Position numbers and translations under genes: made by a program. Of a stretch of 64,000 nt of DNA, positions 12,051-24,229 are shown piece after piece. The notes under the pieces were generated by a model. The model was not told where the DNA came from and ran no database searches. It saw only the letters and a list, made by a program, of their open reading frames with translations. The stretch comes from Lathyrus oleraceus (lineage: Eukaryota; Streptophyta; Magnoliopsida; Fabales; Fabaceae). The stretch covers positions 300,763,536 through 300,827,535 of the forward strand of contig NC_066581.1 of NCBI RefSeq assembly GCF_024323335.1. The letters are read 5' to 3'. Position 1 is the first letter of the stretch. Each line of letters opens with the position of its first letter.

Positions 12051-13215
12051 CTTTTAAATGTTATCATAGGATATTTTATATAATAAAGTCATTTTGTTTT
12101 TTTACATGATCCTAATGTATGGTTACTTAGTTGAATAATTTAGTTAATTGGCTAATAATTTCCACTTTTAATGGGAAGAACCTATGCCAAGTGTGTCCTT
12201 TGAATAATATTACTTAATATGAGAAGCTTAACCTGATATATTACTTTTTTTTTTAATTTATCTATTTTGTGTGACTCAAATTTCTTTTGTTGATTTTAAG
12301 CCTTCGTCTTTTTATTTTTTCTCTCACGTCTTATGAGTATTTAAGGTTGTTAGTCTTTTGACAACATTTTTTTTATTTGTTCTAATAATTGGCTTGAAAC
12401 CAAGACTAATTAAAGTTTAAATATCTCAATGAATGATTGTTGTCTTCTATATTTCAATTTGTACTAATATGTCCACAATGGTTTAAATATGTTTGGAGTC
12501 AAGATTTGACTCATTTGCTCAAGAGTACATTAAACCCTCGTAGAGTACTTAGGTTGACATATGCAAGGTGAATCTGACCTTATATTATATTGACTAGCTC
12601 GCTAATATATGTTATGAGGCCGAGATCACCTGACTAGGAGTTTGGTTCAACTTTGGGGGCAAAGAGTTGACTCAAACATTAACCACATGAAAATTGATTA
12701 ATTGATATTATGTGGTCGAGTCTCAGACAAAAAAACATGCGAATGATGGACACGAAGATGCAATACTTGGAATGGATGTAAACAATCATAATAGTAAAAG
12801 TCGTGAAAGTATATGGCGCAGTAAAATCCCAAACATGGATGAAACAAGACATTAAAGAGTAGTAACCATATAACGAAGTCTTGATGAGCAAAGTTATCCA
12901 TGACGACTATAAATTCCCAAGTCTATGATCATATAAATTTATCACTTATTCACTTAACACACATATTGAGGTTTTGTTTGTTGAACTGAAGAAAGGTCAC
13001 ATGCATTGTACTTTTACAAGAATACCCGGGGCCTATTATGGGGCCTAATAAAACTATCATGTATCACACTGATTTATTCAAATAGTCTTCATGTTTCTCA
13101 ATCATTGTTTCATAATGGTGGACACGATACACACATCCAACTCTAGTGACAGTGATGTCCTAACAAGGATGCAAATAACCATGGTCGAGATGTGTTGTAA
13201 AAAAAAAACCTTTTG
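12051..13215. other. 3' flank shared with SMO1 copy 2
   Basis: No ORF is supported. Phrases match 60553-61640 in the same order, for example 'gcttaacctgata', 'gattttaagccttc', 'gattaattgatattatgtg' and the final 'catggtcgag'/'catggataag' region. The homology ends at the LTR boundary at 13216. It defines the right part of the duplicated segment. Confidence 0.7.
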
Positions 13216-14560
13216 TCACGGCGCGAAATATACCCGATTGTGAACACGCTCGGAAGTAATGAAGTTGCTACCAAAGTTTATTGTTAAAATGGTAAATATT
13301 GATAAAACCCTAAAAGAACAAAATTATGATCGTCACAACCAAATTCAAGTTTGGGAGTTAGTTATGTGCGGGGAAGGTATTAACACCTCACGACATTCGT
13401 TGTAAACAACGATTACCTTTAATTAATTTTTAATGTTGAGAATAAAAGTGTTATCCTAAGGTGTTAGATTTATCCCAATTATTATGATGCATTTACAAGA
13501 AAGGAAAAGAAAGGAAATAAAAAATATCTTTTATTAGGGTGCTTAACAAGATTCGAATCTTACTCATACGTATCTCCGGATTCGATGGAGAATTAAAGAC
13601 TATGTAGTTCTTGGTAGAAAAAACGTGTGTGTTGGTTAATTTTAAATAAAAAAGTATGATCACACAATAGCGGAAATTTTTTCGTAAAAAGGTTTACGCG
13701 CGCTGTGGAGGAAAGTAAATGTTTGTTGGTTGTCATTGTTTTTAGGAGGAAGACGAGCAACCGAACTAGAACAAATCGTACTACTTGGGTTCTCTAAGAC
13801 GAGGATAAGAGGGTGCGCATCCAATTATTCCCTTTTAATTTGATTTTGGTTTTGTTTATAAAAAATGAGAATTGAAACGACCAAGTTGTGCAACTCATGT
13901 CTCACAAACTCGACAATTAAGTGGATGTGCATCCATCTGACCGACTTTTATTCTTTGAATTAAAATTTTTAATTTATTAAAAAATAAAAGACAGACAAAT
14001 CTTAGGATAAATAAATCATATTCGAGGAGAAAAACAAGGGCTAGAATGGACAAGAGGTGTGTCTTGCATCTGAATCCTTAAGAGCAAAATGATGTACATC
14101 TAATTCCTTTATTTTTATTCTCAATTTCTAATTCACTAAAGCGCCTAACCTTAAAGTTACTTAAAGGCCGTGAATAAAGGAAAAGAGATATACAAGATAA
14201 CTACATATGGGTCGAAATTTTAAACTAGCAGGGTTGAACCGAGATTCAGCAACTAAACTTAACATACATACATAGATAAATAAACCAATAAGTGGATAAA
14301 TACTAAAATTTCCTATCTGTATTATTATAAATAACACTTCTTTTTTTAATTTCTAATTTAGACTTATCAAGATAAAATAAATATATATAAGCCTTATATA
14401 AGCCTTTTTTATATGAATAAATATATAAGTATTTCATTTTTGTTTTTTATATAGAAAAAAAAATAAAGAAAGGAAAATGAAAGAAGGCTTATTACTATGA
14501 CCATTAGACACACACATGATCAATCATCCTAGCATAACCTTCAAAATTCAACAATGAAGG
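13216..14560 (-). mobile_element. Tat/Ogre-like LTR, minus orientation
   Basis: The left boundary is TGTCACGGCGCGAAAT at 13216, which read on the minus strand ends the LTR in ...CGCGCCGTGACA. Inward on the minus strand lie 'aataaactttggtagcaact', 'gagcgtgtt' and 'aggtgttaataccttcccc', the usual end structure of Tat/Ogre LTRs. It abuts the shared SMO 3' flank, so it inserted after the gene duplication or at its edge. The right boundary is uncertain (placed before the LINE), and no target duplication was found. Confidence 0.5.
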
Positions 14561-14639
14561 CCTTAGCATCACTGTTCATTTCTTAACCTAATTTGTAAAT
14601 TTGTGCGCATGAAGATGAATGAACCATTAATACAATGGA

Positions 14640-15711
14640 AGTTTTTGGATTTGTTGGGAGAAATGTTGTTACAAGGAGAAAGTTCAAGAAGAGAGTACGG
14701 TTAAATCTACTAAACTACCAAAATCATTTGTTGAAACGGTGAATAATGTGTGTGATATATCGTTTAGTCAACTACCAAAGTCGTATGTCAAAGGGGGCCA
14801 GTTGTCTATTGTGATTCCTAAAGAAGAGTACCTGTTGGGAGTGGAAGCATGAAAGCATAACCTCCACGGTAGAGTTATTTGGCCAAAGGGTTCTTCGTCG
14901 CTGACGATTCAAAATATCAAGTCAAAGCTTATGAATTTATGGAAGTCCATTAGAAAATGGGGCATCACATCCCTAGGTAAAGGTTACTTTGAGTTTTTCG
15001 TTTTCTACACTTGAAGATGTTAGGCGTGTTAGGTCTATCACCTCTTAGAATCTTAGTCCAGATTTTCTTAAGTTGTTTCCGTGGACTAAGGATTTTAATC
15101 CAACTCTGTTGAAACACTCTTCAGCACAAGTGTGGATCTGTATCTATGGCTTGTCGCAGGAGTATTGGGGTCCTAAAATTGTTTTTGTTATAGCAAATAG
15201 TGTTGGAATTCCTTTATGTACTGATTCAGCCTCTAACAAATGTTGCTTCGAAAGGCCATTTGGACACTTTGTAAGGGTCCTAGTGGATTTGGATCTGAAT
15301 TCTGATCGTCGATACAAAGTTTTAGTGGAAATGAGGGGTTATGATTTCTTTGTTAATCTTGAGTATGAAAATCTCCCGGATTTCTGCAATAATTGTAATA
15401 TTATTGGTCATTGTCTAAACAATTGCAAACGTAGAGGCGATGGCAATGATAATGGGAATCAGAAAAAGAGACGGGAGAAGGCGGTTTTGGAGGTAGATAA
15501 TGGAAAGAAGAACAAAGGAAATAAGCAAATATATGTTCAGGTGAATAATGGGTTAAATGCAACAGAAAATACAACCAAAGAGAAAGGAGTGGACAAAGAT
15601 AAAAGAATATTAATTGGAAATGATGATCCTCTGGATATTGGTGGACTTAGTGTTAACATGGAAGATGATAACATTATGGATGAAATAGGAGATGCAATAA
15701 GGAGAATGTAA
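14640..15711 (+). pseudogene. LINE (L1-type) ORF1: DUF4283 plus CCHC zinc knuckle
   Basis: The first part (14700-15070) reads through one frame shift and stops as 'LPKSFVETVNNVCDISFSQL' and 'VIWPKGSSSLTIQNIKSKLM', typical of the DUF4283 domain of plant L1 ORF1 proteins. The ORF 15073-15711 continues with 'HSSAQVWICIYGLSQEYWGP' and a zf-CCHC_4-type knuckle 'CNNCNIIGHCLNNCKR', then a basic, low-complexity tail. It is a nucleic-acid-binding chaperone for LINE RNA in the family. In-frame stops in the first half make it a pseudogene. Confidence 0.8.
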
Positions 15712-16035
15712 AAACACTGGCTTTGGCTAGTGAGGAGGAAGACTCAATTGAGAATTCTTCTTTTATAGATAACACAAAAAGGAATTCTGGTGAAGAAGTC
15801 CCTGAGACAATATTGATATCCAACAAGATATGATGTTCCTTAATTCTTCTTGGGATAATATGGTGCATCAAGAGTTGTAAAAATAAGGCATTGGTTAAAA
15901 TGTTGAAAAATCCATGGGGGTTGACTCTGAAGGTTTCAAGAGAGTGAAGTAAAAGTCCAAAAGGAAAGCTCAGAAGAAGACATCAGCTAGAAGAAATTAC
16001 ACAACAAGGTTAAGGCCTGGTAGTGCAAATAATTC

Positions 16036-16431
16036 CCCATGAATTATTTATTTTGGAATGTGAGAGGATTAGCCAATTCTCCTACAAAACTGACTCTTAA
16101 AAGGTTAGTGATGAGTTCCAAACCTCAGTTTGTCTTCGTAGCCGAACCTTGGATGGATTAAGATCTCTTTTCCCATTTTTGGCTCAGTAGATTGAATCTT
16201 AAAATTTTTACTGTAAGTAATATGGACAATATGTCCCTTAATCTTCGGTGTCTTTGTGATATTAGTGTTAACCCCGAGGTGCTGCATATTGATGATCAAC
16301 ACATATCTTTTACTGTTATGTTTAATGGTTTTATCATTGGAATATCAACTATCTATGCTTCGACCTGTTACATTACTAGAAGAAATTTGTGGAATTCTCT
16401 GCAAGGTACCTTCAATAATTATAAAACCATG
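16036..16431 (+). pseudogene. LINE ORF2, N-terminal endonuclease part, truncated
   Basis: ORF2 starts with the usual plant L1 opening 'MNYLFWNVRGLANSPTKLTL', followed by 'KPQFVFVAEPWMD', an in-frame stop, and an endonuclease-domain continuation ('YASTCYITRRNLWNSLQGTF'). It is cut at 16431 by an LTR beginning TGTAGCGA. The reverse transcriptase part is not found nearby, so the rest lies beyond the nested insertion or was lost. Confidence 0.75.
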
Positions 16432-19400
16432 TAGCGATAAATTTTTTGAGATTAAGCTATTGATTAACTTAACTCACAAAGCAAGAGTCACCACCACACT
16501 TTTATTATTTCTAAAGGAAAGGGAAAAAGAAAATAACAAAGCCGAAAGAAGTTTTAAAACAAAACTAATAAAAATAGAGATAAGGGTTTAGGGGTTGGTT
16601 ATGCAAAGGGAAGATACTAGCACCCTAAACATCTATAGTACTCTATAGGAACCTCTTTGAAAATATTTTGACTTTAAAATTGTGTTGTTTTCAAAAGATT
16701 AGGGAGATGAGAAGAGAAATGTTTTTTTATAATTTTTGTGTTTTCCAAGACTTTCTGAGCCTCATGCCTACGTACCCACAAAGTGAAATGGAGGATCAAA
16801 ATCTCGTAGTTCGTGGTAAAAATAACAAATATGTTTGTTTTGATTCATTTTTAATGAGAAAAAAAAGACATTTTGTCATTTTAAGGAGAATACTCGACTA
16901 GCCTCCCACAAGTATAAGAACTTTGCATCATCACAGATAAGGGCTCTAACTTGGATAAAATCAACAAGTATGCGACTAGCTCTCTTATGTAGAAAAGAAT
17001 TATCATTAATACTATGGGGATAAGATAATTACATCTCAACTATGGAAATGACTCATGTCTAAACTTTGAGAAAAAAGTTTTAAAAGAAAAAGTGAACAAA
17101 GGGCACAAAATAGTTTGAATGAGTTATGTATTTTTCAAGTCTTTTGAAATTGGTTATATGCTTAAGATGTATTAGCATTTATTAAGAAAAGATTTTTGAA
17201 AATCACTTGATAAAAGTCAAGATTTTTTGAGGAAGTGGTTCAAGTTTGAAAACAAGAAGGTTTTTGAAAAAAAGAGAGGAGATTTTGAAAATTAGAGAAG
17301 GGGGGGAGATGAATAGATTATCCTAGAACATAAAGTAAAAGCTAGGGAGGAAAGATCTAACCAAGAGATAACAAGCTTTATGACATGATTCAAGTAAGAA
17401 TTTCATCCTTTGGATTTAACCTCAAGCATGCCAAATAAGCAAAGAATAATCCATGTGTCAGATGAAACCAAGGTAACCAAGCTAAGTCTTCAAAAGAAGC
17501 TCAAAGTCAAAGGTACCAGATGAATCTCAAGGTCTCAAATCACAAACTCCCAAAGCAATGGTCAAGATCCTAGTTCTACGCCCATAACTCCACAACAATG
17601 CCAATAATAGTAAACTTAAGTCCATGAATTAAGAGAACTAATTTATAGGGTTTTTTTCCTTTATTAATGTCTTTAAAATAAAAAGAAGTCCAAATGGACA
17701 AAGGAAAAAAAGTGCATAAACATAAACAAAGGATCAAGTGGACAAAGAGAAAATATCATAAGCACAAACAATATGATGTGAGATACTAAGATAAAAGCAT
17801 AAAGTAAATAGCAAGAAATAAATGACAAACAAAATAAAGAGCCTAAGATGAATGGCATTAAAGTAAATTTAATACAATGATATGTGAGTAAGTTGTGTTA
17901 GTAGTCAAAAATAGAAAGATAATTTATCACTTTTGGGAGAACACTCAACTATTCACCCACAAGTATGAAAAATATGGACCTCTACATCACCATGAGAAGG
18001 GCTCCAACATGGATAAAATCAACAAGTATGTCACTAGCTTTCTTATGTGAAAAGGAAACAATATTTTTCACACAATACCAGAGGGAGTAGGAGACTTACA
18101 ATCTCACTTATGAAAATGACTTACTTTCCGACTTGAGACAAATTTAGCGCTATGTTAAGCAATCGTAATTGGATTTATGTAAAAGTCACAATTATATGAG
18201 GCCGATCAATAATAATATTTACGTTATTACTTGCTAGAGAAATGATATGTAAATCATTCTCCTAAAGTCATGCCACAAAAAAAAGGATAGATCAAACACA
18301 AAGGCTAGGAGAGTGGTCCATTACATCAATCAATACTTCGTGATACTTAGGAAAAGCTTATGCATCAATTTAAAGTACCTTTAATGACCCATGATCAATT
18401 AGGAGGTGGATTTGAAATGATGAAAGTTCATCAAGTACCAATCCACACATAATGAACAAGATGGACACAAACCATCCAATTGATCAAAAGAAAAAAGGAA
18501 GAGAAAGAGATGATGATGAAGAAGAAGATAAGAGAAACCAAACCCAAATTGGATCAAAGGATTGACCAAGTCATCATCAAAATCAATCATCCATCTTGGT
18601 CGATTAGGGTTTTCACCCCCATCAACACCCAAGATCCATTGAGTTTGATGAGACCTATGATCAAAATAGCAAAGGTCCAAGTCTAATAGAAGTCAACTAA
18701 GGTCAAACAAGAAAATAAAATAAAATGCATCAAAAATATTTTTTAAAATGAATTTTAAAAGGGAAATAAAAGAGAAAATCCATAAAACTCTTCAAAACAC
18801 CAAATAAATGGCCAAGAAAATTATGGAAGGTTAGAGATAAAATGAGAAACATAAAATAAAATTTTCATAGAAGGTTTGGCAAAGTAAGAACATGAGACTA
18901 CCACCGTTGTGATTGTCTCCTCATCACGAATTCAACCTCATGCTAGAAATTCATTTATCTAAACTGAGCATGGAGAATTTCAGAGAAGTTTCAGAAACAA
19001 GCAAGCCACAAAAAGTAAAATTAAAGGATGAACACCATCAATCAATATCAGATAAGTTAGGCGAAAACATCAGAGAGTAAAGAACTGTATTATGGTAACT
19101 TGTTTGAGTTTAAATGATGCTCATAACTACCTTGTCTAAATGATGATCAGAGGTTGAAGAAGATTGATCTAGTTAGGGCACTTCATAAGGTCTTAGAGCT
19201 TAGGAATTGTTGCAAAAGCTTCAAAGGAGACCGAATATGCTAATAGAATCAAGAAATTGAATTGAAACAAGCTAGAAATTAAGACACTGTAACTCAATTT
19301 TATGGAAAAGTTTGAGAGAAACGGAGGTTCTTTGGCTCTCCAAAGCTTAGGAATGAAGAAAATATGTTGCTCTACTTATAAGGAAGTGATTGGTGATCTC

Positions 19401-20120
19401 ATACGTGCCAAATGATGCTTAATTCGTGCAAAACAAATTTGCTCATGATGTGAGAAAAGTGTGACTTATAAAACCTTCAAAACTCAGCCAAATCATACAT
19501 TTTATGATTCATTTAACTTCTGGAGACTTGATTGATCCTGTTTAGGTCCAAAACGTGTGGTAAATTGGCTTATAATTGAGGATTTGTGAAGTTCAAAATT
19601 CTGATCATGATGATTTCTTCAATTCCAAATCACCATGTTTAACTCAATGAGGCATCTTGCCCATGAAGCTTTTTGATCCCATTCTTCTTGTAATTTGTTG
19701 ACATCATATCAAAGATCATAATATGCAAAGAAATGTTGCATTTGGATGCTTGAGCACAAAGTTATGGCATGTTGAAGTTGGCATAAAAATTAGGTATTGC
19801 AACTTGGAAAATTCTAAGTCCCAAATGGCTGAAAATGACCTATAATGTCTCAAAGAATTCCACGGCCTTCCAAGCATAATTTGACTTTCATCCTTAAATA
19901 AAACTTGTAGAGGGAATCACAAATAATATTATGCAAAAAGAATCATCCTCAAATGTTGAAAATTGAAGAAGTTATGAATCTTGAAAGTTGAGACAAAGTC
20001 ACTTGAAAATAGGTCAAATTTCACCAAGTCCACAAATGACCTATAATGTCTTCAAACTTTTGATGATCCTTCAAGCATATGGGATCTTTTCATATAAATA
20101 GAAGTTGTATAGGATATTGA
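16432..20120 (-). mobile_element. Ogre-like LTR, minus orientation, inserted in LINE ORF2
   Basis: The left boundary TGTAGCGA is the reverse of an LTR end ...TCGCTACA. On the minus strand the order is 'agggtgctagtatcttccc', 'tttgcataaccaacccct', 'tttcctttagaaataataaa', 'gtgtggtggtgactcttgct', a clear Ogre/Tat R-U5 end. Blocks such as 'aaatgacctataatgtc' (19830, 20035) and 'gacttttatcc'-like phrases are common in these LTRs. The right edge is approximate; Ogre LTRs can be several kb. Frames such as 18399-18680 are open by chance within the LTR. Confidence 0.55.
16886..18135. repeat. Pair of about 190-bp direct repeats inside the LTR
   Basis: 16886-17060 and 17935-18135 share the order 'actcgactagcctcccacaa'/'actcaactattcacccacaa', 'ggataaaatcaacaagtatg', 'actagct(c/t)tcttatgt', 'aatgactcatgt'/'aatgacttactt'. 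They are about 1050 bp apart in the same orientation, with about 75-80% similarity by eye. Confidence 0.7.
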
Positions 20121-20410
20121 GAAGAGTCATATGCAAAAATTAACATTCAAAAATCTTGAGGTTTGAAGGATTTGTCTTCAGCTGAAATGATGATGCTTAG
20201 ATTAACCAAAAATTATAAAAAAACGTCTTCAGCCGAAATGTTGTTGCTTAGATCAGCAATAAAAATAAATATTCACTGGGGAAGAGATTATGTGACGGGT
20301 GCCAATGAAAATTGGGCTTGGAAAATTAAATGACTAGGTGCCAATGAAAATTGGGATTTTCAAAATTAAATGACTGGGTGCCAACGAAAATTAGGCTTGG
20401 GGTGTGAGTG
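19800..20410. repeat. Internal repeats near the right part of the Ogre-like block
   Basis: Two about 190-bp units (from 19810 and 20010) share 'aaatgacctataatgtc', 'ccttcaagcat' and 'acttgta(g/t)a'. Further right (20298-20400) are three about 45-bp units with 'gggtgccaatgaaaattggg' followed by 'aaaattaaatgact'. These are seen directly and have no coding content. Confidence 0.65.
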
Positions 20411-22130
20411 AACGCTAAGCATGATTTGTACTACGTGTGATGATTGATACATGAAGTGTAATGATTGATCAATGCATGTAATTTATCAAATATTTGATTT
20501 CCTCGAACTCATAATTTCGAGAACTCCAAGACCATATGGGCGGTTACGAAGACTTCTCCACGCCTCAAGTTAAATATGCTACTTGTATGCTTGGTGCTGA
20601 TTTTTAATGTAATGGATTTCGTAACATGACTTGTTGATTTATGATGATATTGGATTATTTTATACTCCGTGAATTCGATGCATCGTCGAAAGTCAACGAT
20701 AGTTCCTCGACGTTTTCATATATCAAAGTATTCATGTTTTTTAATGCTTTTATTGTTCCCATGTTTCAATGCTTATTATACAAAATAAATGACATTTTGC
20801 AAAAGAGATTTAACAAAGAAAATAAAAAGGCAGGGTTTATATTATTTGATATGTGATTCATACATGGAATGGAAGCACACAAAAGTGTAACTCCATATAA
20901 AGATACAAAAAATCTATACATAAAGATGATGATAAAAATGGCAATGTAAAAATGTTTGGGATTAATATTAGATTATAACAAAAGCTATTTTTCCAATAAC
21001 TCTAAATCCACAATACTTTACCTTTAAGGAGAGCAGCTAGATCGATCCTTCCCGTCTTTATCTTTTGTGCTTCGATTAGACTTGCATGCTGCATTCTCTT
21101 TGCTTTCTTTGGAAGTCCCTAACTTTTGCTTGGACTGCTCGTTCAAGTTTTTGATCCATTGGGATGCCCTATTTTTTGTCTAAATCGACCTTTCAGGTTT
21201 TCAACTTAGCGGATTTTTTTTTCATTTTTGTATCCCAAATTTTTTGCTGGACCGCTCTTTGAAGTTTTTAGTCCACCGTGATGCCTAATTTTTGCCTAAG
21301 TCACACTTTCAGGTTTTTGACTTAGCGGACCCTTTTATTTTTAAGCGCAATACCTTTTGACTGCATCATAATTGTCCTACCCTAAATGTTTCCCCAAAGT
21401 CATTTTATTCATCAAGGCATTTGTATCATTGATCAATCGTTCAAGTAAAAGTCAACTTGCCCTAATTTCATTTTAGCTCATCACATTTCTATTCATGTTT
21501 TTTATCCAAGTTTACATTAGTCCATTTGCCATTGTTAGTTTAGATTTTAGGCTATTTTATGTTTTCCTTGAAATAGAAGTTTTATTTTGAAAAAATATTA
21601 AATAAAATCAACTTTATTTTCATCGAAAAAATAAAAAATAAAATATATAGTATTTTCATGCATTATCATTCATCACATTTGTATTCTTGCTAATTCAATC
21701 CTCGCAATCATTCATATCATTTTATTATGTTCATTCAAACAAAGTCAACAAGAAAACCCAACCTTGGAACCATACATGACTTTACCCATTATTTTACTAG
21801 TTACTTTATTCTAATCATGTTTTAATTCAAATTTTATCACATTTACCGTATGATATCAAATTGTGCATGTGTTGTCAAAAAAATCAAGATTTCGTCACAC
21901 TTGGATTCATTCATGTCCATACTTGGCATCTTGAATTTTTTTGAAGAAAAAATAAAAAGCTTGAATTTAAATTGATGGCATTTATACTAGTTTACCATAC
22001 ATACATCATTCTTCTCATTTAACAAAAAAAATCACTTAATAGCTTTTAATATTTTTATGGATACATCACTACATCAACACATCATGCATATCATGACATA
22101 CATTTTTCATTTTCATTTTTTACAAGGTAA
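20120..22130. other. Retroelement-derived non-coding DNA with repeated units
   Basis: No gene is supported. Around 21115-21350 two about 115-bp units repeat the phrases 'ctggac(t/c)gctc', 'agtttttgatcca' or 'agtttttagtcca', 'gatgcc', 'cctaagtcacactttcagg' and 'gacttagcgga'. Similar blocks are common near the ends of Ogre-type elements in legumes. The rest is AT-rich without recognisable structure. Confidence 0.4.
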
Positions 22131-22982
22131 TAAGACAAAATAAGAAGAAAAAATATCTCATTTCCTTCTTTCATTCTCTCTCTCTCTCTCGTACACTCAT
22201 TTCACTCTATCACAATGCATTTTTTTTGCCATTACCAACATTTCAACTAATAAACCAATTCTATAACAAACTTGTACAACTTTCATATGCTTGATTCCTT
22301 CACATACTTCTTGCTAATAAACCCTAATCTCCACCTATAAATATACCATATAAGAAATAAATATGTTATGAATAAGACAATTTTGCCCTTTTCGTCTGAT
22401 TAGTCCGAAACAACCTTTAGGGGATAAAACATGCCAACATAAAAATGCTCTAAACTACTTCACTTTTCAATATAACCAGTTTATTTTTTTCCAAACCCAC
22501 AACCCAATAGAACACTGCATTTTGTTTCAAACTTTCTGATACCAACTCCTCATAACTTCAACCTTTCTGCTTTTCAAAAAGCCAACATCATACCCTACTC
22601 TGTTGCTTTTATGCCATGTAGCTTATCTCATACCCTTTAGTTATTATCATACCATTTTTCGATCTTAAGATCTGTAAAATCAAAGCAAATCTGAAAATTT
22701 TGAAGGATTTGTTGATTCCATTAGTTTATTAATAATATTTGTGGATTCCATTAGTTTTGGTATTTGGTTGAATAGGGTTTAACTGAATGTAAATGTTTTT
22801 GTTAAAACTATTATTTTGATTCAAGTTGTTATTTTGTGTTTCTAAATCGCAGAGGTATGAGGAATCCACAACCAATTGTTGTTAATTTTGATGAAGAAGA
22901 AACACAAAAAAAAAGGTAAATCATTTTGATTTGCATTTCGACGTATCTCTATTTGAAGTGAGCTCTATTTTATTTATGTGTT
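22130..22982 (+). other. Possible start of a host transcription unit interrupted by CACTA element 1
   Basis: A CT-repeat block (22170-22195), a TATA-like box in 'cctataaatatacc' near 22335 and a candidate exon are visible. The exon (22853-22915) has AG and GT borders, an ATG at 22857 and the short open peptide MRNPQPIVVNFDEEETQKK. Element 1 inserted 67 bp after the donor. No homology is recognised and the next exon could not be fixed with confidence (a candidate acceptor is at 28547), so this is only a possibility. Confidence 0.2.
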
Positions 22983-23590
22983 CACTACGCCAAAAACTGG
23001 AATAGACAGCGCCCCTTAGAGGGCGCTTTATTACAAAAGCGCACTCTAAAGTGAAGAGAAAAAATAAGGAGCATACTATTGGAATAGACAGCGCACTTTA
23101 GAGGGCGCTTTTGTAACAAAGCGCACTCTAAAGTGAAGCGAAAAAATAATGAGGAAATGGAGGGACACCAATAGAGGACGCTTTATTGAAAGCGCCCTCT
23201 AAGGGTAACCTTAGAGGGCGCTTTTGAAAAAGCGCTCTCTAAGTCCATGTACATTTCCAGTTTATAAGGCGCTTTTGGAAAGCCTTAGAGAGCGCTTTCA
23301 GAAGCGCCCTCTTAGGCCCCCTTTAGAGGGCGCTTTTGTAAAAAAGCGCCCTCTAAAGTGAAGTAAAAAAAAAATAATGAGGAAATGGAGGGACAACAAT
23401 AGAGGGCGCTTTAGTGAAAGCGCCCTCTAAGGTTACCCTTAGAGGGTGCTTTTAAAAAAGCGCTCTCTAAGCCCATGTACATTTCCAGTTTAGAAGGCGC
23501 TTTTGGAAAGCCTTAGAGAGCGCTTTCAGAAGCGCCCTCTTAGGCCCCCTTTAGAGGGCGCTTTTTTTACAAAAGCGCCCTCTAAGGTCC
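22983..23590. repeat. Left subterminal repeat region of CACTA element 1
   Basis: Many inverted pairs of AGAGGGCGCTTT and AAAGCGCCCTCT form potential hairpins. A larger unit of about 200 bp is present twice (from about 23130 and 23370), containing 'aggaaatggagggaca', 'cccatgtacatttccagttt' and 'ggaaagccttagagagcgct'. The first about 40 bp match the other end only in the terminal 12 bp. Confidence 0.9.
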
Positions 23591-24229
23591 CCTTTAGTAA
23601 ACATTAAAATTATAACATATACTGCATGTCTCTTTATTTTCCCTTTCTACAAGCTATTTCGTTTACGTAACTGGGTTTTCTCTCTACTGCGTCCACCGTC
23701 TACTGCGATTACTCTCGTCCTCCGTTCGTTCTCCCTCCCTCACCGTCGTCGTCGCCGTCGCCTTTTTCTGCTGCTGCGTTCACGTTCACGTCCACCGTCA
23801 CTGTTCACTTTCTTCTCCATCGTTACCGTCACCTTGAAGGTATTTCTCTTCTCCATCTTTACCGTTCACTTTCTTCATGTGTTTGATTAGGGCATTTTCT
23901 AAACTTAGTTTTACATTTTGTGCATTATGTTGATTAATGTTGTTTAGGGCAAACTGAGTTTTTTATTTCTGATTGAAAACTGATATCATTTGAAATGTGT
24001 TTGAGCTTGTGCTTGGAAGTTTGATGATTATGGATGCAAGTTTGTTCATGTTCCAAACACCATAAGTTTGCATTGGTCTTTTGCATGCAGTAGGTGTGTG
24101 TGAGTTTGCATTGGTCTTTTGCATGCAGTAGGTCTTTTGCATGAGAAATGGAAGGTATATGAATGTGTTGACGTATTGAATCATTGTCTTACTTGGGTCT
24201 TATTGAATCATTTCTATATTACAGATAAA
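23590..24229 (+). promoter_or_regulatory. Promoter and leader of the CACTA element 1 gene
   Basis: 'taaacattaaaattataaca' at 23600 is also found just inside element 2 (51210-51240, reversed), so this short block is an ancestral promoter piece. It is followed by a C/T-rich leader (23660-23840, with 'cgtcgtcgtcgccgtcgcc'). A splice acceptor (ACAG, 24221-24224) lies 5 bp before the ATG, implying a 5' untranslated intron. A 'tttgcatgcagtaggt' phrase is duplicated at 24080-24135. Confidence 0.45.

Noticed and set aside
18399..18680. 93-codon minus frame
   Set aside because: Lies inside the Ogre-like LTR, lacks recognisable motifs, and such LTRs commonly contain chance frames.
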